Positions 45,510 through 58,345 are shown, counted from the first letter of the stretch. The stretch is 64,000 nt of DNA from Cavia porcellus (GCF_034190915.1 NW_026947503.1:23270532-23334531), one strand, 5' to 3'. A program made the numbers and translations. The notes: a model not told the origin generated them from the sequence alone.

Positions 45510-45752
45510 GGCAACAAAGTTAAATGAGGTCATAAGAGTAAGACCATAATCCAATGAGATGGGTATTCTTACAAAGTGTTCTTTTCCACCATCTTAGGAC
45601 ACAAGAAAAGGGCTTCATAGAAATCCTCCCTAAAGGTAACTTGACCTTGGATTTCTAGTCCACAAAATTGTAAAAAAATGAATTTCTGGTGCTTAACCCA
45701 CCAATTTTGTGGTACGCTGTTATGGCAGCTGAGTTAGTATACACATAGTGTT
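45510..45752 (+). repeat. MLT1-like (ERVL-MaLR) LTR fragment
   Basis: AAATGAGGTCATAAGAGTAA, AATCCAATGAGATGGGTATT, CCTTGGATTTCTAGTCCAC and GTGGTACGCTGTTATGGCAG, then TGAGTTAGTATACAC are MLT1 landmarks in order. Confidence 0.7.
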
Positions 45753-48214
45753 CCCTCTCTCACTGCATCTTGTAGAAACTTGGATAAACCTTGAGCACTT
45801 AACCATACTCTATTAATGCAGTTACTTCTAATATAATATAAAGTTGACTGTACTTAATTTTCCAGGCAATGCTGTTTTAGGCCTTCTCCAATGCATTAAA
45901 ATTCACTCCTCTTGCACATACTACAAGGTTTAACACTGTGATTACTTAGCATACACTGGTGCTGCCCATCATATCATCTATATAACTAAAATTAAAATGC
46001 TGTCAAACATAGCCTTCCTTTGTAGCTATATGAATCAATCAAATATAATATCAAACCTTACAGCACTGGACTATTAATCCTTAGTGCTTACTTAATTTTG
46101 AAATTAAGGGAGTAATTCCTCAAAAAGACTGGGAAGTGATTTACATATAAAGTGCCAACATTAATTTAGGAAATGAGATGGCTCTCAGAGACTGTACAGA
46201 CTTGGGAAGATGGGAGAAGAATCCTGAAGCCACCAGTTAATAAAAGAAAAGGAGGTCCTCATACTAGGAGCTTCCAAAGAAAGAGAGCTATAGAGGCAAA
46301 GGGGACCAAGGAAGATGCATGCATGAAGAAGAGAGTAGTCACTTGTGTCAAATACTGCCAGAAGCACATATAAGGGAATCAAGGAAGACTGTCCATCACA
46401 TTTCTCTCTCCCTCTGCTACTCTCCCTGGTATTTTCCAGTTTTGTGAACTCAAGCACAATTTACAACCCATACACAATTTAGCACTGTCTTTAGAGACAA
46501 ATTTAATATTCATAATATAAAGTCATACTTTTGTATTAATCTTATCCTCCTAAGTGGACATACCTTATCACAGGAAACCTTTCATGTTTCCTACTCTGAA
46601 TAATAAGCAATAAAGGAAATCTTGCTCATGATTTCAAGTCAGCAACAGTAAGATCTGGGAAGCATTCTGTGTGATCTCTGCCCTATTTGTAAGTAATGAT
46701 CAGTTGCCTCTTATATCAAGGTCAATTCCCTTGATAGGCCATCATTTGAGGCACAAGTGTTAATGCTTTCTTTCCTGCACCTATATCCCAGGAGGTGCTT
46801 TCCACAGGCCATAGAGTTAACGATACATGAGGCTCACATGACCTTTGGTGGGATGCAGTCTTAATTAACACTCAAGCAATTTTCTGCCCTCAGAAAACAC
46901 TGCTCTTTCCATGTGCTGGTTAAAGTAAAAGCAAGCTCTATAGAAATTAGAAAATTTAAACCAAAACGTTAATATATTAGCATCAACCTGATAAGAAAAA
47001 TTTGCTATGTGTATAAACTTTCAATCCTATGATTTCTCTCTCTTTCACTGAACAACCATTATGTGCATAATAGATTTTTTGCTAACAACATAAAAGTCAT
47101 AATCCAAAACATTAACAAAAAATGTGCATATGTCAAAAGCTGCCTTTCATAAATTCATATTTGAAAGCTTTACCCTGTTTATATAAATACATTTACCATT
47201 GGAATTCATTTCATCTCTTCCAAATTTTCAAGCTAAGTATTAGAATTATGTTCTACTTACACTCATCAGTAGCCTATTCTGTTGTCTTATTTCCAAACTG
47301 CATCTTTCCTCTAAAAGTTTCTTATATGGTCCAAATAGATCTAATAGCTTTAACCAGCAGAAAGTTCCTTCTGTTTCTTCCAAAATCATAGTAGCCTTTG
47401 CTGATGTCTAATAAGGCATGATTTTTCTTTCTTCTTTCAAAGTTTTTAACAGAGGAAATACTTTGGTAACACTTAAGATCTTATGATAGGATTTAAGGAC
47501 TACCAAGAGACATATAAAAATTCTCATGCATTTATATGATATGTCAAGTCTTTAGCCATGAGTTAAAAGTTGAACATCTGAATAGAAAAGTATAACATTT
47601 CAGTATACAAAAAGGAACAGTAATGACTTTAGTAATTTTTGACTAGCAAAAAACGCTGTCAGACTTAAAAGAATGTAATTCTTCCAGGTGGCATATTTAT
47701 TCTGACAAGAAAATCGATCCAAATTTTAAAATAGACTAATGAAATTCAGGATGTCTTGTTGATATCACATTGGAGCATGTTTAATAGGCATATCCCAGAA
47801 TTGTCTGATCATCTGTGGAAGTGCACCATTGTTGAATCTGCTATACATGTTTGTAATTCTTGTCCATTAGTCACGCAAAGATTTACTTCCAACAGAAAAG
47901 ATAACTTTGAATATAATGCTTATGTTGCCCATAAAAAATTCAACCAGCTTAGTATATAATACAGTGAGCAATATTTTCAATTTTCTTAATCTATAGCCAT
48001 TTGGTTCTTCAAATATTTATCATCTCTATCAAAGTAATTATCCCACTGCTTTTCTTTTTAATAAACCAAATAAAACCTTATAATATGCATTCATTCTGTA
48101 TCTCTAGGAGAGCTATATTTTTTAATATCTTGAAAGTCACATGTTAACAATTCTGTTTTGCTTTGAGTCAAATACACTAGCATAAAAATGTCTCTAATCA
48201 ATGTCATGGATTTT
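45753..48214. other. Unassigned sequence
   Basis: About 2.5 kb with no gene, RNA or clear repeat. ORFs of 60-90 codons lack recognisable domains. Confidence 0.5.
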
Positions 48215-48340
48215 AAAATATTTATTCATTTCTATGATAAATATTTACTGAGCACTTGCTATATGGCATTGAGCCAAACAGAAGCCCCATTTCTTATGCA
48301 ATTTGTAGTCCAGTGGGAGATAAAACATAGATGATTTTTA
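48215..48340 (-). repeat. L2 LINE relic, antisense
   Basis: TTTATTCATTTCTATGATAA, ATTTACTGAGCACTTGCTAT, then CAATTTGTAGTCCAGTGGGAG follows antisense L2 3' sequence. Confidence 0.55.
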
Positions 48341-49205
48341 AAAACACATAACACATGTGCATAATATAAAACCATTTCACTTATCTTTTGTTCCTCCATA
48401 TAAAACTAACCTAATAAATTTTAAGTACAGGTTCATGAACTAAAAAACTTAATGACATACAAATGGAGCTTGGCAGAGAAAAATCACAAGCATTACAAAT
48501 GTTATGAAAGCATTAAACTGTGTCAGATGGCTTTTATTGTCCATAAAAATCAAACAATTACAAGATTTGAAAGGGAAGACTATAATTACCAGAGTTCTTA
48601 TAACTGAGAGTAATTAAATACTGAGTATGTATATTAAAAACCAAATAAACCATTCAACTTATTTGTGAAATAAATGACAAATGTTAACTTTAAGATAAAG
48701 ATGGTTTTCATTATTGCGATACTTGAATTTGTTTTCACAAATCAAATTTTTAAAATATCCATTAAACCTACAAACCACCACAGAAATAAGTAAACTTTAA
48801 CTATAAAACTTAATTTGAATAAGCCAGGAGCACTTGTTGAATTGTTTTTCTACATAAAAAATGAAAAAAGAGTAAAAAAAGAAAAACAAACACAACGCTA
48901 TTGATATAATTATATTTACACTTTCACAAATAGTTGGAAAATGTAAATAAGCTTTCCTTACTTGGATTTGTTGTAATAAATGAGACTATTTAAATAAATC
49001 AGTGGGTGTTGTTTACAACCAGTCATGCATGTAAGTAAACCCAGTTAAACTAAATGTCCTTTCAAAATAGTGTAGAAAAATTATGGTACAAGGTGAAGAG
49101 CCTAACTACTATAATAAGAAATAAAGTTAGAATTCTGCCTCATAAAATATCACGAAATATATTTCAAATAAACCAAAAAATAATTGCAAAACAAATGGCA
49201 AAGTG
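48341..49205. other. Unassigned AT-rich sequence
   Basis: The last ~30 bp (AACAAATGGCAAAG) may be the left edge of the old ORF2 fragment that continues at 56633. Otherwise nothing was seen. Confidence 0.4.
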
Positions 49206-49294
49206 ACTGGGGATACAGCTCAGAGGCATAAGCACCTGCACGGCAAGTGCAAGGTCCAGAGTTCAACCCTTGGCACTAAAAATAATAAATAAAT
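49206..49294 (+). mobile_element. ID SINE, split from its 3' flank by L1-B
   Basis: CTGGGGATACAGCTCAGAGG, then AGAGTTCAACCCTTGGCAC and an A-rich tail. L1-B inserted into this tail. Confidence 0.9.
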
Positions 49295-49309
49295 AAAAAT
49301 GAAAAAGGC
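49295..49309. repeat. Left TSD of L1-B
   Basis: AAAAATGAAAAAGGC, identical to 56618-56632. Confidence 0.95.
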
Positions 49310-49312
49310 GCT

Positions 49313-50497
49313 GTTTAGCTGCCGCTCCTGGCCATAGGTCTGCAGAGGAGGACCTGGGCAGATCTGGGGTGCCCTCACCGGCCTCTCTGCGTGTCTGGAG
49401 GACTCTGGATATCTCCGCCCAGACTGCTGGAGTTCCCCCAGGCTTCCAGGTGCAGTGAAGGGGAGAGGTGGGTTTGAGGCTTCCACATCAGCCTCCCCAT
49501 TCCGGCTTCACTTGGAGACCTGCTGAGCTCCCGATAGGTGGGCTGGCCCACACTACCAGCCTAGCCCAGCCTGTTTAACTGCCGCTCCTGGCCATAGGTC
49601 TGCAGAGGAGGAGCTGGGCAGATCTGGGGTGCCCTCACCGGCCTCTCTGCGTGTCTGGAGGACTCTGGATATCTCCGCCCAGACTGCTGGAGTTCCCCCA
49701 GGCTTCCAGGTGCAGTGAAGGGGAGAGGTGGGTTTGAGGTTTCCACATCAGCCTCCCCATTCCGGCTTCACTTGGAGACCTGTTGAGCTCCCGATAGGTG
49801 GGCTGGCCCACACTACCAGCCTAGCCCAGCCTGTTTAGCTGCCGCGCCTGGCCATAGGTCTGCAGAGGAGGAGCTGGGCAGATCTGGGGTGCCCTCACCG
49901 GCCTCTCTGCGTGTCTGGAGGACTCTGGATATCTCCGCCCAGACTGCTGGAGTTCCCCCAGACTTCCAGGTGCAGTGAAGGGGAGAGGTGGGTTTGAGGC
50001 TTCCACATCAGCCTCCCCATTCCGGTTACACTTGGAGAATTGCTGAGCTACCAACGAGTGGGCGGGCCCACACTATCAGCCTAGCCCAGCCTGTGTAGCT
50101 GCCATGCCTGGCCATTGGTCTGCAGAGGAGGAGCTGGGCAGATTTGGGGTGCCTGCATCGGCCTCTCCATGTGTCTGGAGGACTGTGGATATCTCTGCAA
50201 CCAGGGAGGGTCCACAGGTTCCTGAAGCACTGCGGCCTGTGGTGAGTACCCTAACACGGCTGCGATTGAAGAACTGTGGAGCTTCCAAGGGGCAGGTGGG
50301 CGCACAGTGTCCCTGAGGCCCAGCTTGTCTGGAACTGCGGAGTTCTGAGCAGGCAGAGGAGGGCCACTGATTCTGTAGGCCCAATGGCTTGGGGTAGCAC
50401 AGTGCCAGAGTCTCAGTAGCTCCAAACATAGAAGGGGATTTTCAACAGATCCTGAGGAAGCTTTCAAATAACACTTGAAACACAGAAATATAGGAAA
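49313..50497 (+). promoter_or_regulatory. L1-B 5'UTR with 260-bp promoter monomers
   Basis: Units start at 49313, 49573, 49833 and 50093, with an exact 260-bp spacing. The fourth leads into the single-copy 5'UTR at about 50240, which is shared with L1-A. Each unit has a front half related to the L1-A monomer (GCAGAGGAGGAGCTGGGCAG, GTGTCTGGAGGACT) and a back half absent from L1-A (AGACTGCTGGAGTTCCCCC ... ACTACCAGCCTAGCCCAGC). The units are nearly identical to each other, so the array is recent. A GTGAGT splice-donor-like motif sits at 50242-50247, at the same place as in L1-A. Confidence 0.92.
50076..50429 (-). other. Antisense ORF in L1-B 5'UTR (ORF0-like position)
   Basis: A 117-codon antisense frame with the same MFGATETLA start and frame as in L1-A (25814-26401). 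The two diverge once they enter the different monomer types. Conservation may merely reflect recent common ancestry. Confidence 0.3.
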
Positions 50498-51550
50498 ATG
50501 ACAAAACGAAAGACCAAATTACAACCTCAAACCTCCAGCCCATCTCAAGAAACCCTAGGAGTGATGTATATAGAAGAAAATATATCCCATCCACCTCATA
50601 TATCGGACACAATAGCCACTGAAATTGACAAGCAACTCCAGGAAGCTTTAAAGAAATTCAAACTCGAAATAATATCCCAGATAAAAGAAGAAATGATAAA
50701 AGAAATGAAAGAGATTCTAAATATATCTAAAGAAAACACAGATAAAAAATTGGAGGAACTAAACAAAAAGATAGAATCCCTAGATGAGCAATATAAGAAA
50801 CAAACAGAATACATAATGCAGATGCACAGAGATATACAGGAAATAAAAAACTCCACTGAAAGTTGTAAAAACCACCTTAATGAAAGTGAAGATAGAATTT
50901 CAGACCTTGAAGACAGGATTGCAGCTAGTGAACAGGAAAGGAAAGATCTTTTGAAAATAACAAGGAATCAGGAAACAACAATTCAACAACTGCAAGACGA
51001 TGCAAAGAAGAATAACATAAGAATGATAGGGATTAATGAAAGAGAGGGAGACAACATGAAGGATGTCAGGAGGATATTTAGAGAAGTAATAGCTGAAAAT
51101 TTCCCAAGCATGAGATCAGAAACTGACATCAGGATCAGTGAAGCATATAGAACTCCAAACAGTCATAACCAAAATAAAACTACACCCAGACATATAATAA
51201 TCACCATCCCAGAAATCCAACACAAGAATAGATTATTAAAAGCTGTAGGAGAGAAAAGACAGATCACCTATAAAGGAAAACCTATCAGAATCACAGCAGA
51301 CTTCTCAGCACAAACGATAAAGTCAAGAAGAGCATGGAGTGAAGTATTCCAGATCCTAAAGAAAAATGATTTCCAACCTAGACTGATATATCCTGCAAAA
51401 CTATCATTCAAAATACATGGTGAAATACGATACTTCCATGACAAAGAACAGCGGAAGAACTTCATGAACACCAAACCAACCCTGCAAAAAATATTGAAAG
51501 ACAGTTTAGATACACAAAGGAAAAAACCACTAAGCAAAGCAAATAATTAA
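50498..51550 (+). CDS. L1-B ORF1p, intact
   Basis: 350 residues, the same length and domain order as L1-A ORF1: basic N-terminus, coiled coil (~45-155), RRM (~155-250) and C-terminal RNA-binding domain (~255-330). Differences are scattered substitutions (e.g. INEREGDNMKDVRR against INEKEGDNIKDIKR). No stop or frameshift although the ORF2 next to it has six lesions. The start ATG follows ATAGGAAA as in L1-A. The ORF2 ATG lies 19 bp after the stop. Confidence 0.93.
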   Translation: MTKRKTKLQPQTSSPSQETLGVMYIEENISHPPHISDTIATEIDKQLQEALKKFKLEIISQIKEEMIKEMKEILNISKENTDKKLEELNKKIESLDEQYKKQTEYIMQMHRDIQEIKNSTESCKNHLNESEDRISDLEDRIAASEQERKDLLKITRNQETTIQQLQDDAKKNNIRMIGINEREGDNMKDVRRIFREVIAENFPSMRSETDIRISEAYRTPNSHNQNKTTPRHIIITIPEIQHKNRLLKAVGEKRQITYKGKPIRITADFSAQTIKSRRAWSEVFQILKKNDFQPRLIYPAKLSFKIHGEIRYFHDKEQRKNFMNTKPTLQKILKDSLDTQRKKPLSKANN

Positions 51551-51569
51551 ACAGAACAGAAAGATAAAG

Positions 51570-54500
51570 ATGCAACAGCAGAGAGATAACATTCCTACAA
51601 TTAACCAGCATTTAACAGTAATAACCATTAATGTAAATGGTCTCAATGCACCAATCAAAAGAAACAGACTAGCAGAATGGATCAAGAAACAAAATCCAAC
51701 CATATGCTGTTTACAGGAAACCCATCTAACACAGAAGGATACTCACAGACTGAAAGTCAAAGGATGGAAAACAATTCTTCATGCAGCAGGAATCCAAAAA
51801 AAGGCAGGAGTAGCCATTCTGTTTGCAGACAACGTGAACTTTAAACCAAAATGACCATAAAGGACAAAGAAGGTCACTACATACTCGTAAGGGGAAAATT
51901 CCAAGAGGAAGAGATAACTATCTTAAATATATACGCACCAAACTCCAGAGCACCCAGTTATATAAAACAATTATTAACAGAAATGAAAACTCAAATTATC
52001 AGTAACACAATTGTAACAGGAGACCTTAATACATCACTGACACCAAGGGACAGATCAACCAGACAGAAAATGAGCAAAGAAATAACAGAACTGAATCACA
52101 CCTGTGAACAAATGGGTTTGATAGACATATACAGAATGTTCCACCCAACAACATCAGAATACACATTCTTCTGAGCAGTACATGGATCATTTTCTAAAAT
52201 AGACCATATATTAGCTCACAGAACATATTTAAGCAAATGCAAAAGAGTTGAAATCATCCCTTGCATATTATCGGATCATAGCGCTCTAAAATTAGTAATT
52301 AATGACAAAAGATACTGCAAAAATTCCGCAAACATATGGAAACTAAATAACACACTCTTGAGTAATCAGTGGGTCACAGAAGAAATTAAAGAAAAAATTA
52401 AACAATACCTAAAAGAAAATTAAAATGCAGATACAACTTACCGGAATCTGTGGGATGCAATGAAAGCCGTTCTGAGAGGAAAATTTATTGCACTGAGTTC
52501 CCACATCAGGAAAACAGAATGAATACAAATAAATAACTTGATGCTACACCTCAAACAGCTAGAAAAAGAAGAGCAAGTCAAGCCCAAAGCCAAAAGAAGA
52601 GAGGAAATTATAAAAATCAGAGCAGAAATCAATGCAATAGAGACTAAGAAAACAATCCAAAGGATCAACAAATCAAAGAGTTGGTTCTTTGAAAGAATAA
52701 ATAAAATCGATAAGCCCCTAGCCAAACTTATTTTAAAAAGGGAAGAAAAAGCTGAAATTCATGCAATAAGAAATGAAAAAGGAAAAATCACTACAGACCC
52801 AATAGAAATACAGAGGATCATCAACACCTATTTCAAAAACCTCTACTCTCAAAAGTTTGATAACACAGAAGAAATAGACAGATTTTTAGAAGCATATGAA
52901 GTACCAAAGCTAGATCAAGAGGATATAAAACTGTTGAATAACCCAATCTCTGCTAATGAAATTGAAAATGTAATTAAGGCCTTACCCACCAAGAAGAGCC
53001 CAGGCCCAGATGGATTCACTGCAGAATTCTACAAGAAATATAAAGAAGACCTAATGCCGACACTCCTCAAACTATTGAATGAAATTGAAAGAGAAGCAAT
53101 CCTTCCTAAGTCATTCCTGGAAGCAAATATTACTCTAGTACCAAAACCTGAGAAAGACCCAACTATAAAAGAGAACTATAGACCGATCTCCCTAATGAAC
53201 ACAGATGCAAAAATCCTCAATAAAATATTGGCAAATAGGATCCAGCAAATCATCAAGAAGATTATACACCATGACCAAGTGGGATTCATCCCAGGAATGC
53301 AAGGATGGTTCAACATACGCAAATCAATAAATGTAATCCACCATATCAATAAAGCCAAAAATAAGAATCACATGATCATTTCTATAGATGCAGAAAAAGC
53401 CTTCGATAAGGTCCAACACTTATTCATGATAAGAACTTTACAGAAAATTGGAATAAATGGTCTTTACCTCAATATAATAAAGGCCATTTATGACAAACCA
53501 ACAGCCAGCATCATACTAAATGGCCAAAAATTGAAAGCCTTTACTTTAAAATCGGGCACAAGACAAGGATGTCCTTTATCACCACTCCTATTTAATATAG
53601 TACTGGAAGTACTAGCCAGAGCAATTAGGCAAGAAAGAGAAATAAAAGGGGTAAAGATAGGAAAAGAAGAAGTTAAATTATCATTGTTTGCAGATGACAT
53701 GATACTCTACATAGAAGACCCCCTAAACTCCATTGAAAGACTCTTAGATACAATAAATAAATTCAGTAATGTGGCTGGATACAAAATCAATACTCAGAAA
53801 TCAATAGCATTCCTATACACGAACAACAAAATTACAGAGAGGGAAATAAGAGAAACTGGACTATTCACATTAGCAAGCAAAAAAATGAAATATTTAGGAA
53901 TTACTCTTACGAAAGAAGTGAAAGACTTATACAGTGAAAATTATAATACACTGAAAAAGGAAATTGAAGATGATCTCAGAAAATGGAAAGACATCCCTTG
54001 CTCATGGATAGGAAGAACAAACATTGTGAAAATGGCCATTCTCCCAAAACTCTTATACAGATTCAATGCAATCCCAATAGAAATACCATCAACATACCTT
54101 ATAGATCTAGAGAAATCACTCCTAAATTTCATCTGGAACCAGAAGAGACCTAGAATCGCAAAGGCAATTCTAAGCAGCAAAGACAAAGCAGGAGGCATCA
54201 CAATCCCTGACTTGAAGTTATACTACAAAGCAACAGTAGTAAAATCAACATGGTATTGGAATCAAAACAGAGCCGAAGATCAGTGGAATAGATTAGAAGA
54301 TACAACCACAACTACGAACACACTCAACCACCTTATCTTTGATAAAGGAGCCAAGCAGGTTCACTGGAAGAACCACAGTCTCTTTAATAAATGGTGCTGG
54401 AAAAACTGGCTCTCCATTTGCCGAAAACTAAAGCTAGACCCATGTCTATCACCATGTACTAAATTAAAATGTAAATGGGTCAAAGATCTGAATATTAAAA

Positions 54501-55404
54501 CAGAAACACTAAATCTATTGGAAGACAAATTAGGTAGAAACCTTGGAGACACAGGAGTAGTAAAGAATTCATGAACAGGACTCAAACCGCACGGGAAATA
54601 CTTCCCAGAATCAATAACTAGGACCACTTCTTATTAAAAAGTTTCTGCATGTCAAAAGAAATCTCCAGCATAGTGAAAAGAAAACCCACAAACTGGGAAA
54701 AGATTTTAGTGAACTCTCTCTCAGACAAGGGCCTCTTGTCTAAAACATATAAAGAATTAAAGAAACTCAGACCTCCAAAATTCAAAGATCCAATCCAAAA
54801 ATGGGCATCTGAGATGAATACGCAATTCTCAGATGAAGAAATGCAAATGGCAAATAAATACATGAAAAAATGCTCATCATCATTGGTCATTAGGGAAATG
54901 CAAATTAAAACCACACTGAGATACCATCTCACTCCTGAAAGAATGGCCAGGATCAAGAAAACCGACAACAAATGCTGGAGAGGCTGTGGGGAAAAAGGAA
55001 CTCTCCTGCACAGTTGGTGGGAGTGTAGCCTGGTACAGCCTTTGTGGAAGTCTGTCTGGAGGTTTCTCAAAAAGTTGGGATTGGAAATCCCATATATTCC
55101 AGCTATTCCATTTCTAGGCATATTCCCAGAAGAACTGAAAGCATCATACCACAGTGATATATGTGCACCTATGTTTATAGCAACACAATTTGTAATCTCC
55201 AGATCTTGGAAACAACCCAAGTGTCCATCAACTGAGGAATGGATAAAAAAGTTGTGGTATTTCTATACAATGGAGTATTATTCAGCTATAAAGAAGGATC
55301 ACATTGAGATATTTATCAATAAATGGGCGCAGCTTGAGACCATACTCATAAGTGAAATAAATCAATCTCGCATGTATGAATACCGAATAGTTTCCCTAAT
55401 GTAA
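51570..55404 (+). pseudogene. L1-B ORF2p, multiply broken
   Basis: Same endonuclease/RT/Cys-rich layout as L1-A. Lesions relative to L1-A: a -1 frameshift at about 51848-51852; TGA at 52172-52174; TAA at 52421-52423; TGA at 52520-52522; a -1 frameshift near 54556; TAG at 54619-54621. The longest open stretch (52538-54574, 678 codons) covers the whole RT domain with an intact F-A-D-D active site (53687-53698). The final 251 codons (54649-55404) hold the C-terminal Cys region. No full-length protein is possible. Confidence 0.93.
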
Positions 55405-56617
55405 GTAATGATTCAAATATATAAAAATATGTGGTAATCATGATTCCCCATTAGGTGGCCTTGAAGCCTTATAAAGTTTTCACTCATTAATTAGAAAGGC
55501 TTTATTCTGGGCTTCTTGATATGAAAATATTTGAAGCTAGAGTATATGAAGTTTTATCCAAATATTTCAAGGAAAAAGACACTATGGTAACTACTATTAA
55601 GTCAGGTTATAAGGTGGTGAAGTACTAGGTTGTTGAAACAGTCATGTTGTGACCTCTATTGTTATATTGTTATGTCCTGTTTTATCTCAATCTCCCCCTT
55701 ATTGTTTCAAAAAAAATTAGTCATTTCTTATGTTTGTCTTAATTAAAGAAAAAATTCAAAAAAATTAGGATATATAAATAGTAACTCTTTTCGATTTCCT
55801 ATTAACTTGTTTTGAAGTCCTGTAGTACTCCCACGATCTTGTTTTGACTGATTAGACTCTGTTCCATTCTATATGATAGTATCAAGTTTGAAGACATAGG
55901 CAACTACTTTGAAGACAGTAAGATTCACTAAGATACCCATTCTGGTTTGGCTATTGTCTCCTTTGGAAGTCCTGTAATGTTCACAATGCCTAAGTTTTAT
56001 TGGTCTTATTGGTCTTGTTCTCCACTGTTTTGTCCAACTTTATAATATCTAATGAGATAGACAATTCTTTTTAAGGAAACAAGGGACAATGTTGATAACC
56101 ATTGTTGATAAACTTGTACTCTGTTCTACACCATGTGCTATGTCTATCCTTGGTATTGACTGACAGCTTTGTTTTGCCATATTTAACTGTATTCTTCCCC
56201 CCCCCAAAAAAAAGTAATAAGTACTAAGGAGTAATAAAATCCAAAATGTGTAAATTTTGTTGTAAAAAAGAGAGGGAAAAAAAAAAAAGAAAAAGAGCTC
56301 TAACGGATATAACAGCAAGTGTGTTTAGGGGTGTTAAATAGCTGACTATATCAATGTTTTTGGATCATTGAACACAGCTGTTTGCAGTCTCCCTGTTTGA
56401 ATGTCCACCTTGTATTCTTTGATACTGTGATTTGAGGAACTATTTTCAAGATGATAATATGTAATCTACTAACAGGTGATTTCTTACTGTTATGTTTTTT
56501 TTGTTTGTTTGTTTTGTTTTTTTGTTTTGTTTTGTTTTGTTGTAGTCCTGTATTACGTGTACCCTTACACCGCTTTGGTTTGTTTTGTGTTTTTCTCTTT
56601 TTCCTCTTAAATTAAAA
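55405..56617 (+). other. L1-B 3'UTR
   Basis: About 1.2 kb of degenerate ~150-bp modules, a C8/A-rich stretch at about 56197-56213, a TTTG-rich stretch at 56490-56545 and an A-rich end. Its distal part (after 56305) belongs to a different subtype from 1-605, 32175-32732 and HAL1-1. Confidence 0.85.
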
Positions 56618-56632
56618 AAAAATGAAAAAGGC
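56618..56632. repeat. Right TSD of L1-B
   Basis: Perfect copy of 49295-49309. Confidence 0.95.
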
Positions 56633-56750
56633 TAATAAGTACACGAAAAACTCTTCAACATCTTGAGCCATTAGTAAAATGCTAAGATTCCATCTTATGA
56701 AACAGCCATCGTTAAGTCTACAAAACTAATAACACTAAAGATTTTTGAAA
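56633..56750 (+). repeat. Old L1 ORF2 fragment
   Basis: GCTAATAAGTACACGAAAAAC, then CATCTTGAGCCATTAGTAAA and ATTCCATCTTATGA corresponds to 30825-30910 of L1-A ORF2 ([17 protein letters not shown]), heavily decayed. Confidence 0.65.
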
Positions 56751-57278
56751 AGTTGATTTGCACTAACACATTGTACAATTATATAATATAAAACTGTGAA
56801 AGTAGATGCAGACACTTGATTAGTAATTGAAAGAGAAATGCTGAATTTTTTATTGAATGGCAGTTATTGGAGAAAACCTGGCTGATTAGATGAAACAGGG
56901 ATTAGATGCCTGAAAGGTGGTTAACAGTTATCAGGGCTGGTTTGCCTTAGAATAATTACAATAAATAGATGATACCTATTAAAAGGATATGTGAGGGACT
57001 TCAATACCAAGTGACCATGATACTGTATCGAAAACTCTGAAAATGTTGGCTAAATGTGGCCTAAAGAGCAGACTAAGAGAACAGACATCACCAGGAAGTG
57101 GTACACAGGAAATATCCACATCACAATGCATAGCCTAAGTAGAATCCCAGGTGATACATAGGCCCATCAAAGGTTGAGAATCAGCATTATGTATAAAGTT
57201 AGCTTGTGATTAAAAAACAAATTTCCCCTTGACTTTGTGCATGAGACTTGGCCACCTATCAATTGATGAAATACTTCA
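56751..57278. other. Unassigned sequence
   Basis: Nothing recognisable was seen. Confidence 0.45.
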
Positions 57279-57790
57279 CATGGTATAATGGTTAATCGTA
57301 ATTGTCAACTTGATTATCTTGAGAGTTGAATGGAAAATTTGTAAAGCATACTTCTGAGTGTGTTTATATCAGTGTTCCTAGCAGATAGCATTATGTATAT
57401 CACTGAAGTGATAAAAGACCTCCCAAATAGGCTGCAAATCCCAAATAGGCAGCACAAGATGAGGGATGCTTGCCCATGTAGCATGCAAGTTAGGTTCTTG
57501 TTGAGTGTGCTGCCTGTGACCCATAGACCTCAGACTATAGCTGCTTCAGCCTTTGAACATAGGGAGCTTCCAGGATTTCAGCTTCAGGCTGGAGCTCCAT
57601 CACTGTTCCTTCATGTTCTAGGCTTCCATCTTAGACTAAGTGGTTACTGCTCTCTCCGGCTCACAAGCTTGCAGACAGCCATCATTAAACTATCCAGTCT
57701 CTGATGATATTTGTCAATCTAATAAATTTCTTTATAACTACATATACATTCTACTGCTTCTGTTCCTCTTGAAAACCTTGACTAATGTAC
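57279..57790 (+). repeat. ERVL/MaLR-like LTR or related ancient repeat
   Basis: TGGTTAATCGTAATTGTCAA near the start, CTTGCAGACAGCCATCATTA in the body, AATAAA at 57720-57725 and GAAAACCTTGACTAATGTAC at the end match an ancient mammalian LTR-type repeat. Ends are approximate and the subfamily is uncertain. Confidence 0.5.
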
Positions 57791-58332
57791 ATGGTGAGTA
57801 TGGATGTAACACTAGCATGAACAAACACCTTTCGAAACACCGCTATTCTCATTGTAGCTAATGTCTAAATATATTCCCCAATTGAACAATGTCCTTATCA
57901 ACCTTGGGCATTTTTCCTTAACCGATTAACATAACATAAGGTGAAAAATTATTACAGTTTGATTTTCAGAAAGTTACTCAAACTTCATGTGTCTTGTTAT
58001 TGGTTGACTTGCTTTTTTTGAAGCATGTCTATATGTTATACCCTTGCCTCTGAATATGAGGAATTTAACAAGTCATAAACATCATAGTGTTGAGAGAAAA
58101 AAACAGCAGGAATTATGTAATCAATGATGCTTGTTTTTGCAAGTCCCTTTGCAAAGAGCTCTTTAAATCAGAACTTTATTCCCCTGGTTCTATACTAACT
58201 AGCCCATGATAATGACAAATCATCCAATATTTGATTGAATTACCACATTAATTTAACTGAGGGCAAAATTATCAAAAGACATTCATGTGCTTCTGAGCTA
58301 GGAAATTTGTTAGCAATGTTTCAGCCTACATA
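57791..58332. other. Unassigned sequence
   Basis: Nothing recognisable was seen. Confidence 0.45.
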
Positions 58333-58345
58333 TCTAATTAGTATT
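58333..58345. repeat. Left TSD of HAL1-2
   Basis: TCTAATTAGTATT, matching 61455-61467 at 12 of 13. Confidence 0.75.

Larger units (their letters stand above)
49310..56617 (+). mobile_element. L1-B: full-length young L1 with 260-bp monomers
   Basis: A 7308-bp element bounded by a perfect 15-bp TSD (49295-49309, 56618-56632). It has three complete 260-bp promoter monomers and a partial one, single-copy 5'UTR, intact ORF1, ORF2 with six lesions, ~1.2-kb 3'UTR and an A-rich end. It is collinear with L1-A from about 50215 to 56305. More ORF2 damage than L1-A suggests an older insertion, or one less purified before copying. Confidence 0.95.

Noticed and set aside
57360..57704. 114-codon ORF as an exon
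   Set aside because: Lies inside an LTR-like repeat with no coding features.
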